Positions 35,139 to 43,688 of a stretch of DNA of 51,091 nucleotides are shown piece by piece. Under the pieces are notes generated by a model. It was not told where the DNA came from. It saw only the letters and a list, made by a program, of their open reading frames with translations, and made no database searches. The translations under genes were made by a program, and so were the position numbers. Source of the stretch: CAYJBH01 sp964370605 (lineage in GTDB: Bacteria; Bacillota; Clostridia; Oscillospirales; Ruminococcaceae); contig CAYJJX010000019.1 in the NCBI GenBank assembly GCA_964370605.1, forward strand, positions 1 to 51,091. Reading direction: 5' to 3'. Position 1 is the stretch's first letter. The number at the start of each line of letters is the position of its first letter.

Positions 35139-37037
35139 TCACTCCTGTCTTCCTATCAAACTGCTACACTCGGCGAGTATCAAAAGATTTGATACCTCTG
35201 CCCAGGTACTGCCATTGAACACGCCGCCCACGCAGCGGAAACTCTCCCAATCAGAGGTGTTGACACGCTCACAAATGTATCCCGGCAAAAGTTTTTCGGG
35301 CGGCACGGTCAAGGTGTCGTCGTTCAAAAGGCTGGCATCTTTCGGAACATCCCAGCTGTATACCGGTCGTGCATCGGTGGACATGAACTGACTGACTGTC
35401 ACAGTGATATCTTTGTAAAGTTCATGATAAAGTGCATCTCCGGTATGTTTCCACAGACGATAAAGGCTGTCCCCCGACAAGGTGCATATTCCGGGTGCGG
35501 AGTGCTTATTCTGTACATTTGCAAAAATGGTGCCTATCGTCTTCATGTCAAGGCGATAGAATTCACTGTGAGGTGGGAAGTTATAGTTATATGACATTGT
35601 CCAGCTGGCGCACATGTGTGCAACATGCTTTGCCTTTTCCAGCCAGTGGGGTTCCTTTGTTGTCTCGTACAGTTCCACCAGTGATTCGAGTAGCCCTGCA
35701 CAGCTTTCACTGTCCGGCCCTGCAAGTATTTCTCCCGGCCCTCCGGTTGTGTAACCGTTCGCGGCATCGCGGGTATAATACTGCTCGGTGACATCGACTG
35801 CAAGCTTCATGTATTTTTCATCACCGAACCAACCATGTGCTTTGCACATTGCGGCGCCAAGAACACCTGCCGAAGTGGAGTTTCCTACCATCAGCTCGCC
35901 GGTCTCCATGTGCACAAACTGTCCAATCTGACCATATTGCTCAAACAGCGAAACAAACTTGTCTGCAAGCTTCTTCGCTCCGCTTAGTACCTCTTGCGGT
36001 ATCTCGACACCGCGCTCTTTGAATATTTCAAAATGTTTGATGGTGAAATAGAGGGCATCGGCGCTCTCTCTTGTCAGATGCCAGTGTTTGCTGTCGTCCT
36101 CTCTTTTTCGGAACACCTGATTGCCTTTAAAATCGGTCGAATCCACCAATATACCGCATGGTTTTTGGGTGCGATACATGTGCTCGAGTGTCATCATGGC
36201 ACGCTTTTCTTCCAGCTTGCCACCGAGTTTCAGCATCGCATAAGAAGAGATAGAACCGCCGCACCAGCCGGGTTGCCAAGCATATTTGACACCGTCCGCC
36301 TTGGAGGTGTGACCGTAAAATCCGCCATCGTAATACCAGTTGAGATAGTTGAATTTATCCCGTTGCAGTTCCCACTGCTCTTCGTCGCTCAACACGCTCG
36401 GAAGTTCGCTGTCCATTCCCATGCACTTTCTGTTTTCAAAAAACACACGGAAAAATTGTTCCATACTGTCACAGTCGAACTCAAAGACCTTGTACTCAAT
36501 CTCGAAACTCTCGCCGATCGAAAAGTCTCTTCCCTTGTCGGTGCTGTCCACCATGAACGGCCAACGGTAGGCTTTATCTTCACGGAAAAACGGCCAACGG
36601 AGCATGATGTTCCCTTTTACATAGGCAAGTCCGAGGTTCCTCCCCTCAATCTGACCTATTGTGTATACAAGAACCGCCTTACCCTTTTCTTTTGAATAGA
36701 CGCCAACACAAGGAACACTGACGTCACCGCTCGTCACCTCGATAATGCCACTTCCATCTTTTTCAAGACGCGGCACATCGGTGATGATAACCGGCACATC
36801 GGGCGATGCCTCTTGCGGACTCAAAAGGGGCGGGTAATTCTTTTTGAGTGAATCAAAACGATTGCCGTTATAGCTACAGGCAGGAAAAAGGACATATTCA
36901 CTGCCATCACAATCAAAAGGAAGTTGCTTTTCAAGTTGTATATAGGTATTTTTTGAATTTTCTTTTATGGTGATCAGCGCCTTTTCGTTCGAGACATTCG
37001 CCTCAATCGCTCCACCATTTGCCATAACCGCTTTCAT
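35139..37037 (-). CDS. Six-hairpin glycosidase-like protein, unclassified
   Basis: A 632-residue protein without signal peptide. The N-terminal third (about 1-200) looks beta-rich; the rest (about 225-625) looks like an (alpha/alpha)6 toroid with recurring helical repeats and aromatic patches such as NYLNWYYDGGFYG, WQPGWCGGSISSYAML and GYTTGGPGEILAGPDSESC. The fold and size suit glycosidases or lyases acting on uronic-acid oligosaccharides, but no GH family could be named. It starts MKAVMANGGAIEANVS after GAAAGGAAT. It is read toward UroD-3 with overlapping control signals and is separated from the transporter genes upstream by a terminator and a hairpin-rich spacer. Confidence 0.6.
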   Translation of the reverse strand: MKAVMANGGAIEANVSNEKALITIKENSKNTYIQLEKQLPFDCDGSEYVLFPACSYNGNRFDSLKKNYPPLLSPQEASPDVPVIITDVPRLEKDGSGIIEVTSGDVSVPCVGVYSKEKGKAVLVYTIGQIEGRNLGLAYVKGNIMLRWPFFREDKAYRWPFMVDSTDKGRDFSIGESFEIEYKVFEFDCDSMEQFFRVFFENRKCMGMDSELPSVLSDEEQWELQRDKFNYLNWYYDGGFYGHTSKADGVKYAWQPGWCGGSISSYAMLKLGGKLEEKRAMMTLEHMYRTQKPCGILVDSTDFKGNQVFRKREDDSKHWHLTRESADALYFTIKHFEIFKERGVEIPQEVLSGAKKLADKFVSLFEQYGQIGQFVHMETGELMVGNSTSAGVLGAAMCKAHGWFGDEKYMKLAVDVTEQYYTRDAANGYTTGGPGEILAGPDSESCAGLLESLVELYETTKEPHWLEKAKHVAHMCASWTMSYNYNFPPHSEFYRLDMKTIGTIFANVQNKHSAPGICTLSGDSLYRLWKHTGDALYHELYKDITVTVSQFMSTDARPVYSWDVPKDASLLNDDTLTVPPEKLLPGYICERVNTSDWESFRCVGGVFNGSTWAEVSNLLILAECSSLIGRQE

Positions 37038-37116
37038 TTATATTACCATTCCTTTCTCGATGTTCTTTTCGGTTTCGTCACATGGTGACGAAATTTTAAC
37101 GTTTTCCGTTTGAAAC

Positions 37117-37404
37117 AGGCTGTCAAAAAACCTTGCAACGCTCTTCTAAAAGTGAAATTTGGCGACATGTGCGGCAAATTTCACATCAACAAATGGCTTC
37201 GCAAAGGCATTTGTGGGGGAGGGTACCGGGAGGGGATGTATCCCCTCTCGGCAGAGTGTCGACTTTTTCGACACTCTGATTCAAACGTTTTTCGCTTGAA
37301 AGAAACAAAGACTCGCTCCAACTAAAGTTGGGTTGAAGACCTATTTTCAAACTTTATTCCTCATTTTTTTAAAAGGCTGTCGATAATAAAATTACTGACA
37401 GCCT
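37117..37404. repeat. Hairpin array with 9-bp terminal inverted repeats (MITE-like)
   Basis: The interval is bounded by AGGCTGTCA (37117-37125) and TGACAGCCT (37396-37404). Inside are consecutive near-perfect hairpins: GTGAAATTTG/CAAATTTCAC (37152-37161, 37175-37184), ACAAATG/CATTTGT (37189-37195, 37208-37214), CCGGGAGGGG/CCCCTCTCGG (37226-37235, 37242-37251; one G-U), AGAGTGTCGA/TCGACACTCT (37253-37262, 37268-37277) and CCAACT/AGTTGG (37318-37323, 37326-37331). No convincing gene is present between 37038 and 37472. No clear target-site duplication was found. Confidence 0.45.
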
Positions 37405-37410
37405 TTTAAA
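37368..37410. terminator. Bidirectional terminator after the solute-binding protein gene
   Basis: A perfect 14-bp stem TTTAAAAGGCTGTC (37368-37381) / GACAGCCTTTTAAA (37397-37410), with T-runs inside both arms, about 60 nt past the transporter lipoprotein stop codon at 37473. Confidence 0.75.
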
Positions 37411-37472
37411 CTATTTAGTTTTTATTCCAGTGCCTGCTATGCAAGCATAAACGATTTCACTATGCTTTAATT

Positions 37473-39005
37473 TTACAGTGTTGCTGCCCAAGCATCGAGT
37501 TGAGTCTGAACTTCATCGATAAGAGTCTGGCTTCCTGCAGCTTCCAATTTTGCAAGGAATTCATCGTAGATTGTGTTCGGATCAACAACGCCGGTTGTAA
37601 GAGTAGACATATACTCTTCAATAACGGTGTTGATGCTTGCGATTTCGTTTTGAACCGGTTCCGGATCAAACACAAAGCCGAGTGCGACGGACGGTTTTGC
37701 AGACTCGTTCACTTCAATGGTCTGCTCCCAAACGTCTAGATCCTGTCCTTCTTTCAGGTATGCAAGGAATTGATTGCCGTACATCCAGTCGGCATTCGGA
37801 GCATATCCGCTGTCCGGAATTTGTGCGATATAGGGATCTTCGGTGATTTCGTAGTGTACGCCCTCAACACCCTGAGTGATCAGGTTGTAAAGATATGCGT
37901 CGGTATTAACAAGATTCAAGAACTCAACAGCTTTTTCCGGTGTCTCGGAAGTACGGCTGACCGAGTTGACTGTGGAGATAATACCGGATGTCGGCTGCCA
38001 TGTCTCGGAAAGTTTGAGCGTTGTGACAGGAGTACCCATTATGAGAGCTTGTGCCGCTTCAACGCCCGGCTTAACTGTACCTTCCCAGTTAGCTGCATGT
38101 TTGCCGGCAGCAAGGTCGGCTGTGTAATCGGTAATGGTCGATGCATCGGGACGGAAATAACCTTTTTGACCCCAGTCATACATCAGTTCAAAATGCTCAA
38201 TAACCTGTGGCAATTCAAAAGGATTGACTACGTTCAGCTCTTCGTCGTCTAGCATTACAACGGCAGGCATGTATCTTCCGGCAAGCTCGTCATAACCCAT
38301 CGCAAAGGTTAGGTATTGTAGTGCACCATTGTTTCTTAGTGGTAGCGGATACATGTCGGGGTGAGCTTCTTTTACTGCTGCAAAGAACGGCTCGAGATCT
38401 TCCAATGTCGATACGGTCGAAACATCAAAACCGGTCTCTTCAATATAGGAGTTGGCAAGAGAAATACCGTTTGTCATTGCCCAGATTTGGTAGTTCGGAA
38501 CACCATAGATGTTGCCACCGACAGTTGTTGCCTCAAAACCTGCCTCGGGAAGAAGCTCAACCAGTTCCGGTGCATATTCCGGAAGAAGATCGTTCAACTC
38601 CAAGAACGCGCCACGATTAACATTGTTGTAGAAGCTGTTCGACCAGTTTGCTGTCCAGCAAATGTCAAATTCTTCTTGTGCAGCGATAGTAACCTGCATT
38701 TTGTCGGTATAGCTACCGAAATCGGTCTGGATGATGTCGAGTTTTACATTCAGTTGCTCTGCAAGATACTCATTCGCAGCGTCAAGAACTGTATTAACGT
38801 CTGCCTGCGGTCCGGGACCGCCAACATACCAGGTTATCTCGGCCATTTCACCGCTGTCTGTTGCCGGGGTCTCCTCTGCGGTAGATGTTGAGGTGCTCTC
38901 GCTTGGAGCAGTCTCCTCGGCGGGTGTGCTACAGCCGGCTAGCATTCCGACCGCAAGTAGCGCCGACAGAGATAGTGCAGATAATTTTTTCCATTGATTT
39001 TTCAA
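37473..39005 (-). CDS. Extracellular solute-binding lipoprotein of a carbohydrate ABC transporter
   Basis: A 510-residue substrate-binding lipoprotein. The signal peptide ends in the lipobox MLAGCS (lipidated Cys at about residue 25), followed by a Ser/Thr/Glu-rich linker (about 27-50) and a family 1 solute-binding fold (IYGVPNYQIWAMTNG, AAQEEFDICWTANW). The C-terminal region resembles the DUF3502 part common in oligosaccharide (LipO/YtcQ-like) binding proteins. The start is TTG at 39005 with the strong site GAAAGGTGG upstream. Third gene of the importer operon. The bound sugar is unknown; the neighbours suggest a uronic-acid oligosaccharide. Confidence 0.92.
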   Translation of the reverse strand: MKNQWKKLSALSLSALLAVGMLAGCSTPAEETAPSESTSTSTAEETPATDSGEMAEITWYVGGPGPQADVNTVLDAANEYLAEQLNVKLDIIQTDFGSYTDKMQVTIAAQEEFDICWTANWSNSFYNNVNRGAFLELNDLLPEYAPELVELLPEAGFEATTVGGNIYGVPNYQIWAMTNGISLANSYIEETGFDVSTVSTLEDLEPFFAAVKEAHPDMYPLPLRNNGALQYLTFAMGYDELAGRYMPAVVMLDDEELNVVNPFELPQVIEHFELMYDWGQKGYFRPDASTITDYTADLAAGKHAANWEGTVKPGVEAAQALIMGTPVTTLKLSETWQPTSGIISTVNSVSRTSETPEKAVEFLNLVNTDAYLYNLITQGVEGVHYEITEDPYIAQIPDSGYAPNADWMYGNQFLAYLKEGQDLDVWEQTIEVNESAKPSVALGFVFDPEPVQNEIASINTVIEEYMSTLTTGVVDPNTIYDEFLAKLEAAGSQTLIDEVQTQLDAWAATL

Positions 39006-39079
39006 ATTGTTCCACCTTTCTTTGTTTTGTGTTTACTGATATCTTAAACGGTACCTCCCGTACCGTCGGGGGACTTTTT

Positions 39080-39970
39080 TTAGCCTTTGACGGCACCAAC
39101 CGTCAAACCTTTGACAAAATATTTCTGGAAGAATGGGAAGATAACCAGCATCGGTCCGGCTGCCACAAGGCAGAGTGCCATTCTTGCCGTCTCGGCAGGA
39201 AGATTGGAAACGTCGATAGTAATGTTACCCGCTTGTAACGAGGTTGTCAAGAACTGAATGTTGTTCATTATGCGATATAGGTAATATTGCAAGCTGGTGA
39301 GCTCGGGACTGTCGATATAGAGCATGGACAGCCACCAATCGTTCCAGTAAACAAACACACAGAACAGCCCAACCGTTGCGAGTGCCGGTTTTGAAATCGG
39401 AATCACTATCTTGAAAAATGTTCTGATTTCACTTGCGCCGTCTATCTTTGCCGCCTCTATGAGCGAGACCGGAATGTCGGCAAAAAAACCTTTCATCAAG
39501 AACACATGCCACGGCATGATAAGATAGGGCAGAATCATTGCAAAGATTGTGTCTTTCAAACCGTATACTTGGGTGTTGATGATATATGACGGTACCATGC
39601 CGCCGTGAAAAAGCAGTGTAAAGAATATCATGAAGCTAATCACACGTGATGCCTTGAAATCTCTACGTGCCGCCACATATGCGAGCATTGAGGTCACGAA
39701 CAAGCTGGTGATGGCGCCGACGATTGTCACGGTGATGGTCACGCCGTATGAAGTCAATATTTGCTTCGGACTCTCGAATATGTACTTCATTGCACTTAGT
39801 GAAAATTCACTTGGGATTAATGTGTAACCATTTACTGCAAGGGATTGTTCTGAGGTGAAGGCCGCCGATACAATCAACATCAAAGGGAGAACGCAAAATA
39901 TTGAGAGTATGATAAATATGCCGTTTGTGATCACTGTCTGGAGTATCGAGGTCTTTTTATCCTGTATCAT
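39080..39970 (-). CDS. Carbohydrate ABC transporter permease (YtcP/MalG type)
   Basis: A 296-residue inner-membrane permease with six predicted helices and the EAA loop LIEAAKIDGASEIRTFFKIV, where the shared ATPase docks. It ends in FQKYFVKGLTVGAVKG, typical of the YtcP group. A GGGGG-rich ribosome binding site precedes the ATG at 39970. It lies 18 nt after the partner permease. Confidence 0.93.
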   Translation of the reverse strand: MIQDKKTSILQTVITNGIFIILSIFCVLPLMLIVSAAFTSEQSLAVNGYTLIPSEFSLSAMKYIFESPKQILTSYGVTITVTIVGAITSLFVTSMLAYVAARRDFKASRVISFMIFFTLLFHGGMVPSYIINTQVYGLKDTIFAMILPYLIMPWHVFLMKGFFADIPVSLIEAAKIDGASEIRTFFKIVIPISKPALATVGLFCVFVYWNDWWLSMLYIDSPELTSLQYYLYRIMNNIQFLTTSLQAGNITIDVSNLPAETARMALCLVAAGPMLVIFPFFQKYFVKGLTVGAVKG

Positions 39971-39988
39971 TTATTCTGTCCCCCTTTC

Positions 39989-40894
39989 TTAAAATATAGC
40001 ACTGTCTTTATCGATCTTACGAACAACAAGGTTGCTTGCAAGAACAAGCAGGAATCCGACAACCGACTGGTAAAGACCAACGGCACTTGACATTCCGATA
40101 TCGCCTGTCACTCGCAGTGCACGATAGACATAGGTATCAATAACATCGGTCACCGAGTAGAGAATTCCGCTGTCCCTCGTCAAGAAATAGAACATACCAA
40201 AATCGGCATAGAATATCTTGCCTATCTGCAACAGGGCAATCATGATGACAACCGGTTTTAAATACGGCAGAGAAATGTTTAAGGCTATGCGAAGCTTGCC
40301 GGCACCATCGATGGCCGCCGCCTCGATATATGTCGAGTCCATGCCCATCAAGGTGGTATAGAATAAAAGTGTCATGTAACCGATATTCTTCCAAAGATAT
40401 GACAATGTCATAATAAGGCGCCAATATTCCGGTGTGCTGTAAAAGTTCGGAACAGTCATACCCAGACTTTCAAGAATCGACGGAAGCAGACCCGATATCG
40501 GATTCAGTATAGCATAGAGCACATAACTCGCAACAATCCATGAAATAAAGTAGGGCATAAATATCAGGGTCTGATATACTTTGACCTGACGGCGACCCAG
40601 TTCAAAGAGCAGAAGCGAAAGGATGATGGCGCAGGTTATAGTCAGCGTTATAAAGGCTGCGTTCATTGAGAGTGTATTTGTAGTAATACGAATCGCATCC
40701 TGTGACTGGAAAAAGTATTCGAAGTTTTTAAAGCCTACAAAGGGACTTTGCCAGATGCCGACCGCATAGTCAATCTCTTTAAAAGGGATTACCAGACCTG
40801 CGAGCGGTACATAATAAAATGCAATCAAAAGTGCTAAGCCGGGCACTGCAAGCAGGAAGAGATTCCAGTTTACTCGTTTTATCTTTTTTATCAT
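39989..40894 (-). CDS. Carbohydrate ABC transporter permease (LplB type)
   Basis: A 301-residue permease with six predicted helices and the EAA loop TYIEAAAIDGAGKLRIALNI. It starts MIKKIKRVNWNLFLLAVPGL and is preceded by GAGGAG. LplB/YtcP pairs with a LipO-like binding protein usually lack their own ATP-binding gene and rely on a general MsmX-type ATPase encoded elsewhere; that is the case here. First gene of the importer operon. Confidence 0.93.
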   Translation of the reverse strand: MIKKIKRVNWNLFLLAVPGLALLIAFYYVPLAGLVIPFKEIDYAVGIWQSPFVGFKNFEYFFQSQDAIRITTNTLSMNAAFITLTITCAIILSLLLFELGRRQVKVYQTLIFMPYFISWIVASYVLYAILNPISGLLPSILESLGMTVPNFYSTPEYWRLIMTLSYLWKNIGYMTLLFYTTLMGMDSTYIEAAAIDGAGKLRIALNISLPYLKPVVIMIALLQIGKIFYADFGMFYFLTRDSGILYSVTDVIDTYVYRALRVTGDIGMSSAVGLYQSVVGFLLVLASNLVVRKIDKDSAIF

Positions 40895-40932
40895 TCACTC
40901 TCCTCGTTTCGAACTCGGTTTTCAATGTCTAT

Positions 40933-40938
40933 ATTATA
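40933..40938 (-). promoter_or_regulatory. -10 box of the importer operon
   Basis: A perfect TATAAT on the minus strand 39 nt before the LplB-type start codon, without a recognisable -35 box at 17 nt. A good -10 with a poor -35 fits activator dependence, for example on the AraC-type regulator. Confidence 0.5.
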
Positions 40939-41247
40939 GAATGAAACTCGATGGTTTTTAAAGAGTAAAATTGCCGTTTCAGTATGTAAATTTTGTTAAA
41001 AATGCATTTTGTGCACAATTTTACAGTCGTGATGTACCGATTTTACACAAAGCAAATCGCCTGTCAACTTTATGGTTAACAGGCGATAAATATTGTAAAA
41101 ATGCGGTTTTAGCTGTTAGAAAGAACCGCTTACAGTTCAAAACACTTTCTCACACATAGTTTTTCTTGAAACTGGCATAAAATTAGCTGTTTTTATGCAA
41201 TTTCAAGAAAAAGCGTTCAAAGCACAGCTGTTTTTGCTGAATTTTTA
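40939..41247. other. Intergenic region with two hairpins upstream of the importer operon
   Basis: Contains ATCGCCTGT/ACAGGCGAT (41056-41064, 41079-41087) and a long hairpin with arms of 12 bp (41160-41171, 41201-41212) and 8 bp (41175-41182, 41191-41198). The long hairpin lies just past the stop of the lipoprotein gene and probably ends its transcript, although no T-run follows the outer stem. No coding potential was seen. Confidence 0.5.
41160..41212 (-). terminator. Candidate terminator of the 41248-43047 lipoprotein gene
   Basis: TTTTTCTTGAAA/TTTCAAGAAAAA with an inner stem GCATAAAA/TTTTATGC and an 8-nt loop. Very stable by inspection, but it lacks a trailing U-run, so intrinsic termination is less certain than for the other terminators here. 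Confidence 0.5.
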
Positions 41248-43047
41248 TCATAGCCACGGCATGTTTTCGACATACGGCTGCATGTTTTGCTCTTCTTCAT
41301 CGAGTAGGGTCGGATAGTAAGAAACCTCAAATCCCTCAAACGGAATCGTGACTATCTCAACATCGGCGACGTTGTCGACAAAACCGCACCCGAGATAGAG
41401 TATGTTTTCGCCCGTCTGCATGAGCAGGTCTCCGCGAACATTATCACCATTTGCTCCGACTGTATTTTCATACACATAGATAGGTGTTCCCCTCTCACTC
41501 TTTATCAAAAACATCGACTCTTCATTGTCGGTGCCGTAATACTCCACCTTGCCAATCTCGTCCGTTGTGAGATATTGCTCGAAAACCCCAATTGGAAATT
41601 CATAGCCGTAGGAATCAAAGATGGTGTCATAGTCTAAAAGATATGCCGCTTGTAACACAGTGTCGCTGCCGAGCATCCCATGATTATAGTCGTCATATAC
41701 TCCGATAAGCCGTAGCGGCTCGCCTTCTGCGGTATTTTCAAACATATACCAATAGGTTACATCACTGCCATACTGCCCCGCATATTGCACAGTCTCCATG
41801 TCAATGATCTCTTGTAAATCCACCTGCACTATGAGCGTATCATTTAAATCGCCCTCAAATGGATTGTTAAAGAAAGTTCCGCTCGATATTTCTTGCCACA
41901 GATTTATGCTCAATCCGGAATATTCCTGCGGGTGATAGGTCGCTATATTCTCCACGATCATTCCCGGCAAACTGTTGCCGTTCTGTCTTGAATCGACTAG
42001 TAGGTCTACAACAACATTGTTATTCATTATCTGTCCGGCACTTTCATAGTCTGCAAGTGTCATGGCATTTAAATAGTCTGTCACCGCCTGACCATATCCA
42101 TCCTGCGCCTCGGTTTCGTAAATTGCAAAATAGCCATCGCTAAATATCGCCGACTCTCCAACGCTGTTTTTGCGTGGATAAGATTCCAAAAAGTCTATGG
42201 TTTCCTGCGTTACCTGTTGATAGTTCGACTCGAACCCTACACCAATAACAGTATACGAAGTTATCATTTGTGTCCAGCTTACAAAAGCCGGCTCGAATTC
42301 TTCATAAGTGATAAGTTCGCCGTCATGATAAAATTCACTCGGTTCATAGCCGTCCTCACCGTATGTATAAACAACGTTAAAACTGTTGGCCAGATGAAAA
42401 CTGTCGCCATCAAACTCATAGAACAGCTTGGTGTCAACCAGGTCGCCTGAAATTCCATAGTCATATACATCACCGCCTTCAACAAGATAGGTTTTACCCG
42501 AAACCTCGGCAATTTCAACGTTAAAGCGGTAGCCCTCTTCACTATAGGTTATGAAGGCAAACTCTCCGACATTTTTTGCTGTTGCGTTTTCATCAAGACT
42601 GTATACCTGCACCGATGGGTTGAGTGAACCTCCGATGAAACTGTCGTCACCGACAACCAGTCTATTGTCGGTTTCATGAGTGCCGGCATTTAAAAAACGT
42701 GCTATCACCAGTTCATAAACACCATCTTGGTTAAAATCGATAAGATCGGCATACAGTTCACCCTGCATCTCATCGTCAAAACTGCGCATCGGATACAACA
42801 TTTTGCGATAGCCGTGCAATATCGAGGAAAAAGCGCTATAGTCAACGCCGCTTAAATTGTCGACACCGCTCTCAGCACCCACATTCTGTGAATTCCCATT
42901 GTCGGTCGGTGCCTCGATGCCGGATATTCCGCTGCCAAGTGCATCTGCAAGGTCATCCCCACCACCGGAACAAGAAGAGAATAAAAACACAACTGCCATA
43001 AGCAGCAGTGCAACAGCTCGCAGTGCTATTGTTCGTCTGATCATCAT
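41248..43047 (-). CDS. Lipoprotein of unknown function
   Basis: A 599-residue lipoprotein. The signal peptide ends in the lipobox FLFSSCS (lipidated Cys near residue 26), then a Gly/Ser/Asp-rich linker to about residue 65. An EF-hand-like or FG-GAP-like calcium loop, DFNQDGVYELVIAR, lies near residue 107. The mature protein is very acidic. No catalytic motif or known family was recognised. It has a ribosome binding site AAAGGGG and a TATAAT-like box upstream, and stands alone between the importer operon and the DUF454/ABC exporter operon. It may be a surface protein; function cannot be assigned. Confidence 0.8.
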   Translation of the reverse strand: MMIRRTIALRAVALLLMAVVFLFSSCSGGGDDLADALGSGISGIEAPTDNGNSQNVGAESGVDNLSGVDYSAFSSILHGYRKMLYPMRSFDDEMQGELYADLIDFNQDGVYELVIARFLNAGTHETDNRLVVGDDSFIGGSLNPSVQVYSLDENATAKNVGEFAFITYSEEGYRFNVEIAEVSGKTYLVEGGDVYDYGISGDLVDTKLFYEFDGDSFHLANSFNVVYTYGEDGYEPSEFYHDGELITYEEFEPAFVSWTQMITSYTVIGVGFESNYQQVTQETIDFLESYPRKNSVGESAIFSDGYFAIYETEAQDGYGQAVTDYLNAMTLADYESAGQIMNNNVVVDLLVDSRQNGNSLPGMIVENIATYHPQEYSGLSINLWQEISSGTFFNNPFEGDLNDTLIVQVDLQEIIDMETVQYAGQYGSDVTYWYMFENTAEGEPLRLIGVYDDYNHGMLGSDTVLQAAYLLDYDTIFDSYGYEFPIGVFEQYLTTDEIGKVEYYGTDNEESMFLIKSERGTPIYVYENTVGANGDNVRGDLLMQTGENILYLGCGFVDNVADVEIVTIPFEGFEVSYYPTLLDEEEQNMQPYVENMPWL

Positions 43048-43159
43048 GTTTCCCCTTTCGCATTTCCCTCTTGCTTTTACATATCTAAATTAACCGAGTA
43101 TTTGTTATCAGGATTCTATTATACTACTATTATTTAAAATTTTCCATAGTTAAATTCAG

Positions 43160-43190
43160 AAAAAAACTTGTATTCTTACAAAATACAAGT
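43160..43190 (-). terminator. Terminator of the CydDC-like/DUF454 operon
   Basis: A perfect 9-bp stem ACTTGTATT (43166-43174) / AATACAAGT (43182-43190), loop CTTACAA. On the minus strand it is followed by a run of T (the A-tract at 43160-43165). It lies 92 nt past the DUF454 stop codon. Confidence 0.85.
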
Positions 43191-43281
43191 CAGTTTGAAA
43201 AAAGCGTGCAAGCTAACGATAAAAGCAGTGTTATTACAAGTCAAACATTTAAAATATAGCCGTAAAAGATACTATCCTCTA

Positions 43282-43656
43282 TTACACTTTCATGGTTTTT
43301 ACGAAGAAAATGAAATAGACAAGATGAAAAATCCAAACAAAGAAAAGAACAATCTGCCCAATCGGTACCGAGTGCATCATGATGAAACCTATTGACATGA
43401 GCACGGTTACGGTGATGATAACCTTGACCTTTGTCTTTACCGTCATGCCGTTGCCTTTTACATAGTTCTCAAGATTGTTTTTATAGAGCTTCGTGCTTTT
43501 AAACCATCTGTCAAGCCGCTCAGAACTCTTCCCGAATCCAACCGCCGCTAACAGCAGAAACGGAAACGCAGGCATCAACGGCAACACCGCACCTACAGCC
43601 CCAAGAGCAAGGCCAACACATCCGATTATCAGGTATATTATCTTTTTTATGTTCAT
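43282..43656 (-). CDS. DUF454 (YbaN family) membrane protein
   Basis: A 124-residue protein with four hydrophobic segments. GAVGAVLPLMPAFPFLLLAAVGFGKSSERLDRWF region (about residues 20-53) is the DUF454 signature (LPLLP, then FLLLA, then a charged SSxRLxRW). The family is of unknown function and is often placed beside ABC exporters or oxidase assembly genes, as here. The start ATG at 43656 is the last of three tandem AAAAAGGAATG units, an unusual initiation region described separately. It lies 65 nt after the CydC-like gene in the same operon. Confidence 0.85.
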   Translation of the reverse strand: MNIKKIIYLIIGCVGLALGAVGAVLPLMPAFPFLLLAAVGFGKSSERLDRWFKSTKLYKNNLENYVKGNGMTVKTKVKVIITVTVLMSIGFIMMHSVPIGQIVLFFVWIFHLVYFIFFVKTMKV

Positions 43657-43688
43657 TCCTTTTTCATTCCTTTTTCATTCCTTTTTCA
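43653..43688 (-). promoter_or_regulatory. Triplicated ribosome binding site/ATG with overlapping four-codon reading frames
   Basis: The minus strand has three exact 11-bp tandem copies of AAAAAGGAATG ending at the DUF454 start. Because 11 is not a multiple of 3, the first two ATGs (43678 and 43667) each open a four-codon frame reading Met-Lys-Lys-Glu-stop. Each TGA overlaps the next ATG as ATGA. The third ATG (43656) is the gene start, with the preceding unit's AAAGGA as its ribosome binding site. Confidence 0.7.

Noticed and set aside
37110..37325. A 71-residue plus-strand frame in the hairpin array
   Set aside because: It runs through several perfect palindromes and has no ribosome binding site or recognised family; more likely non-coding repeat.
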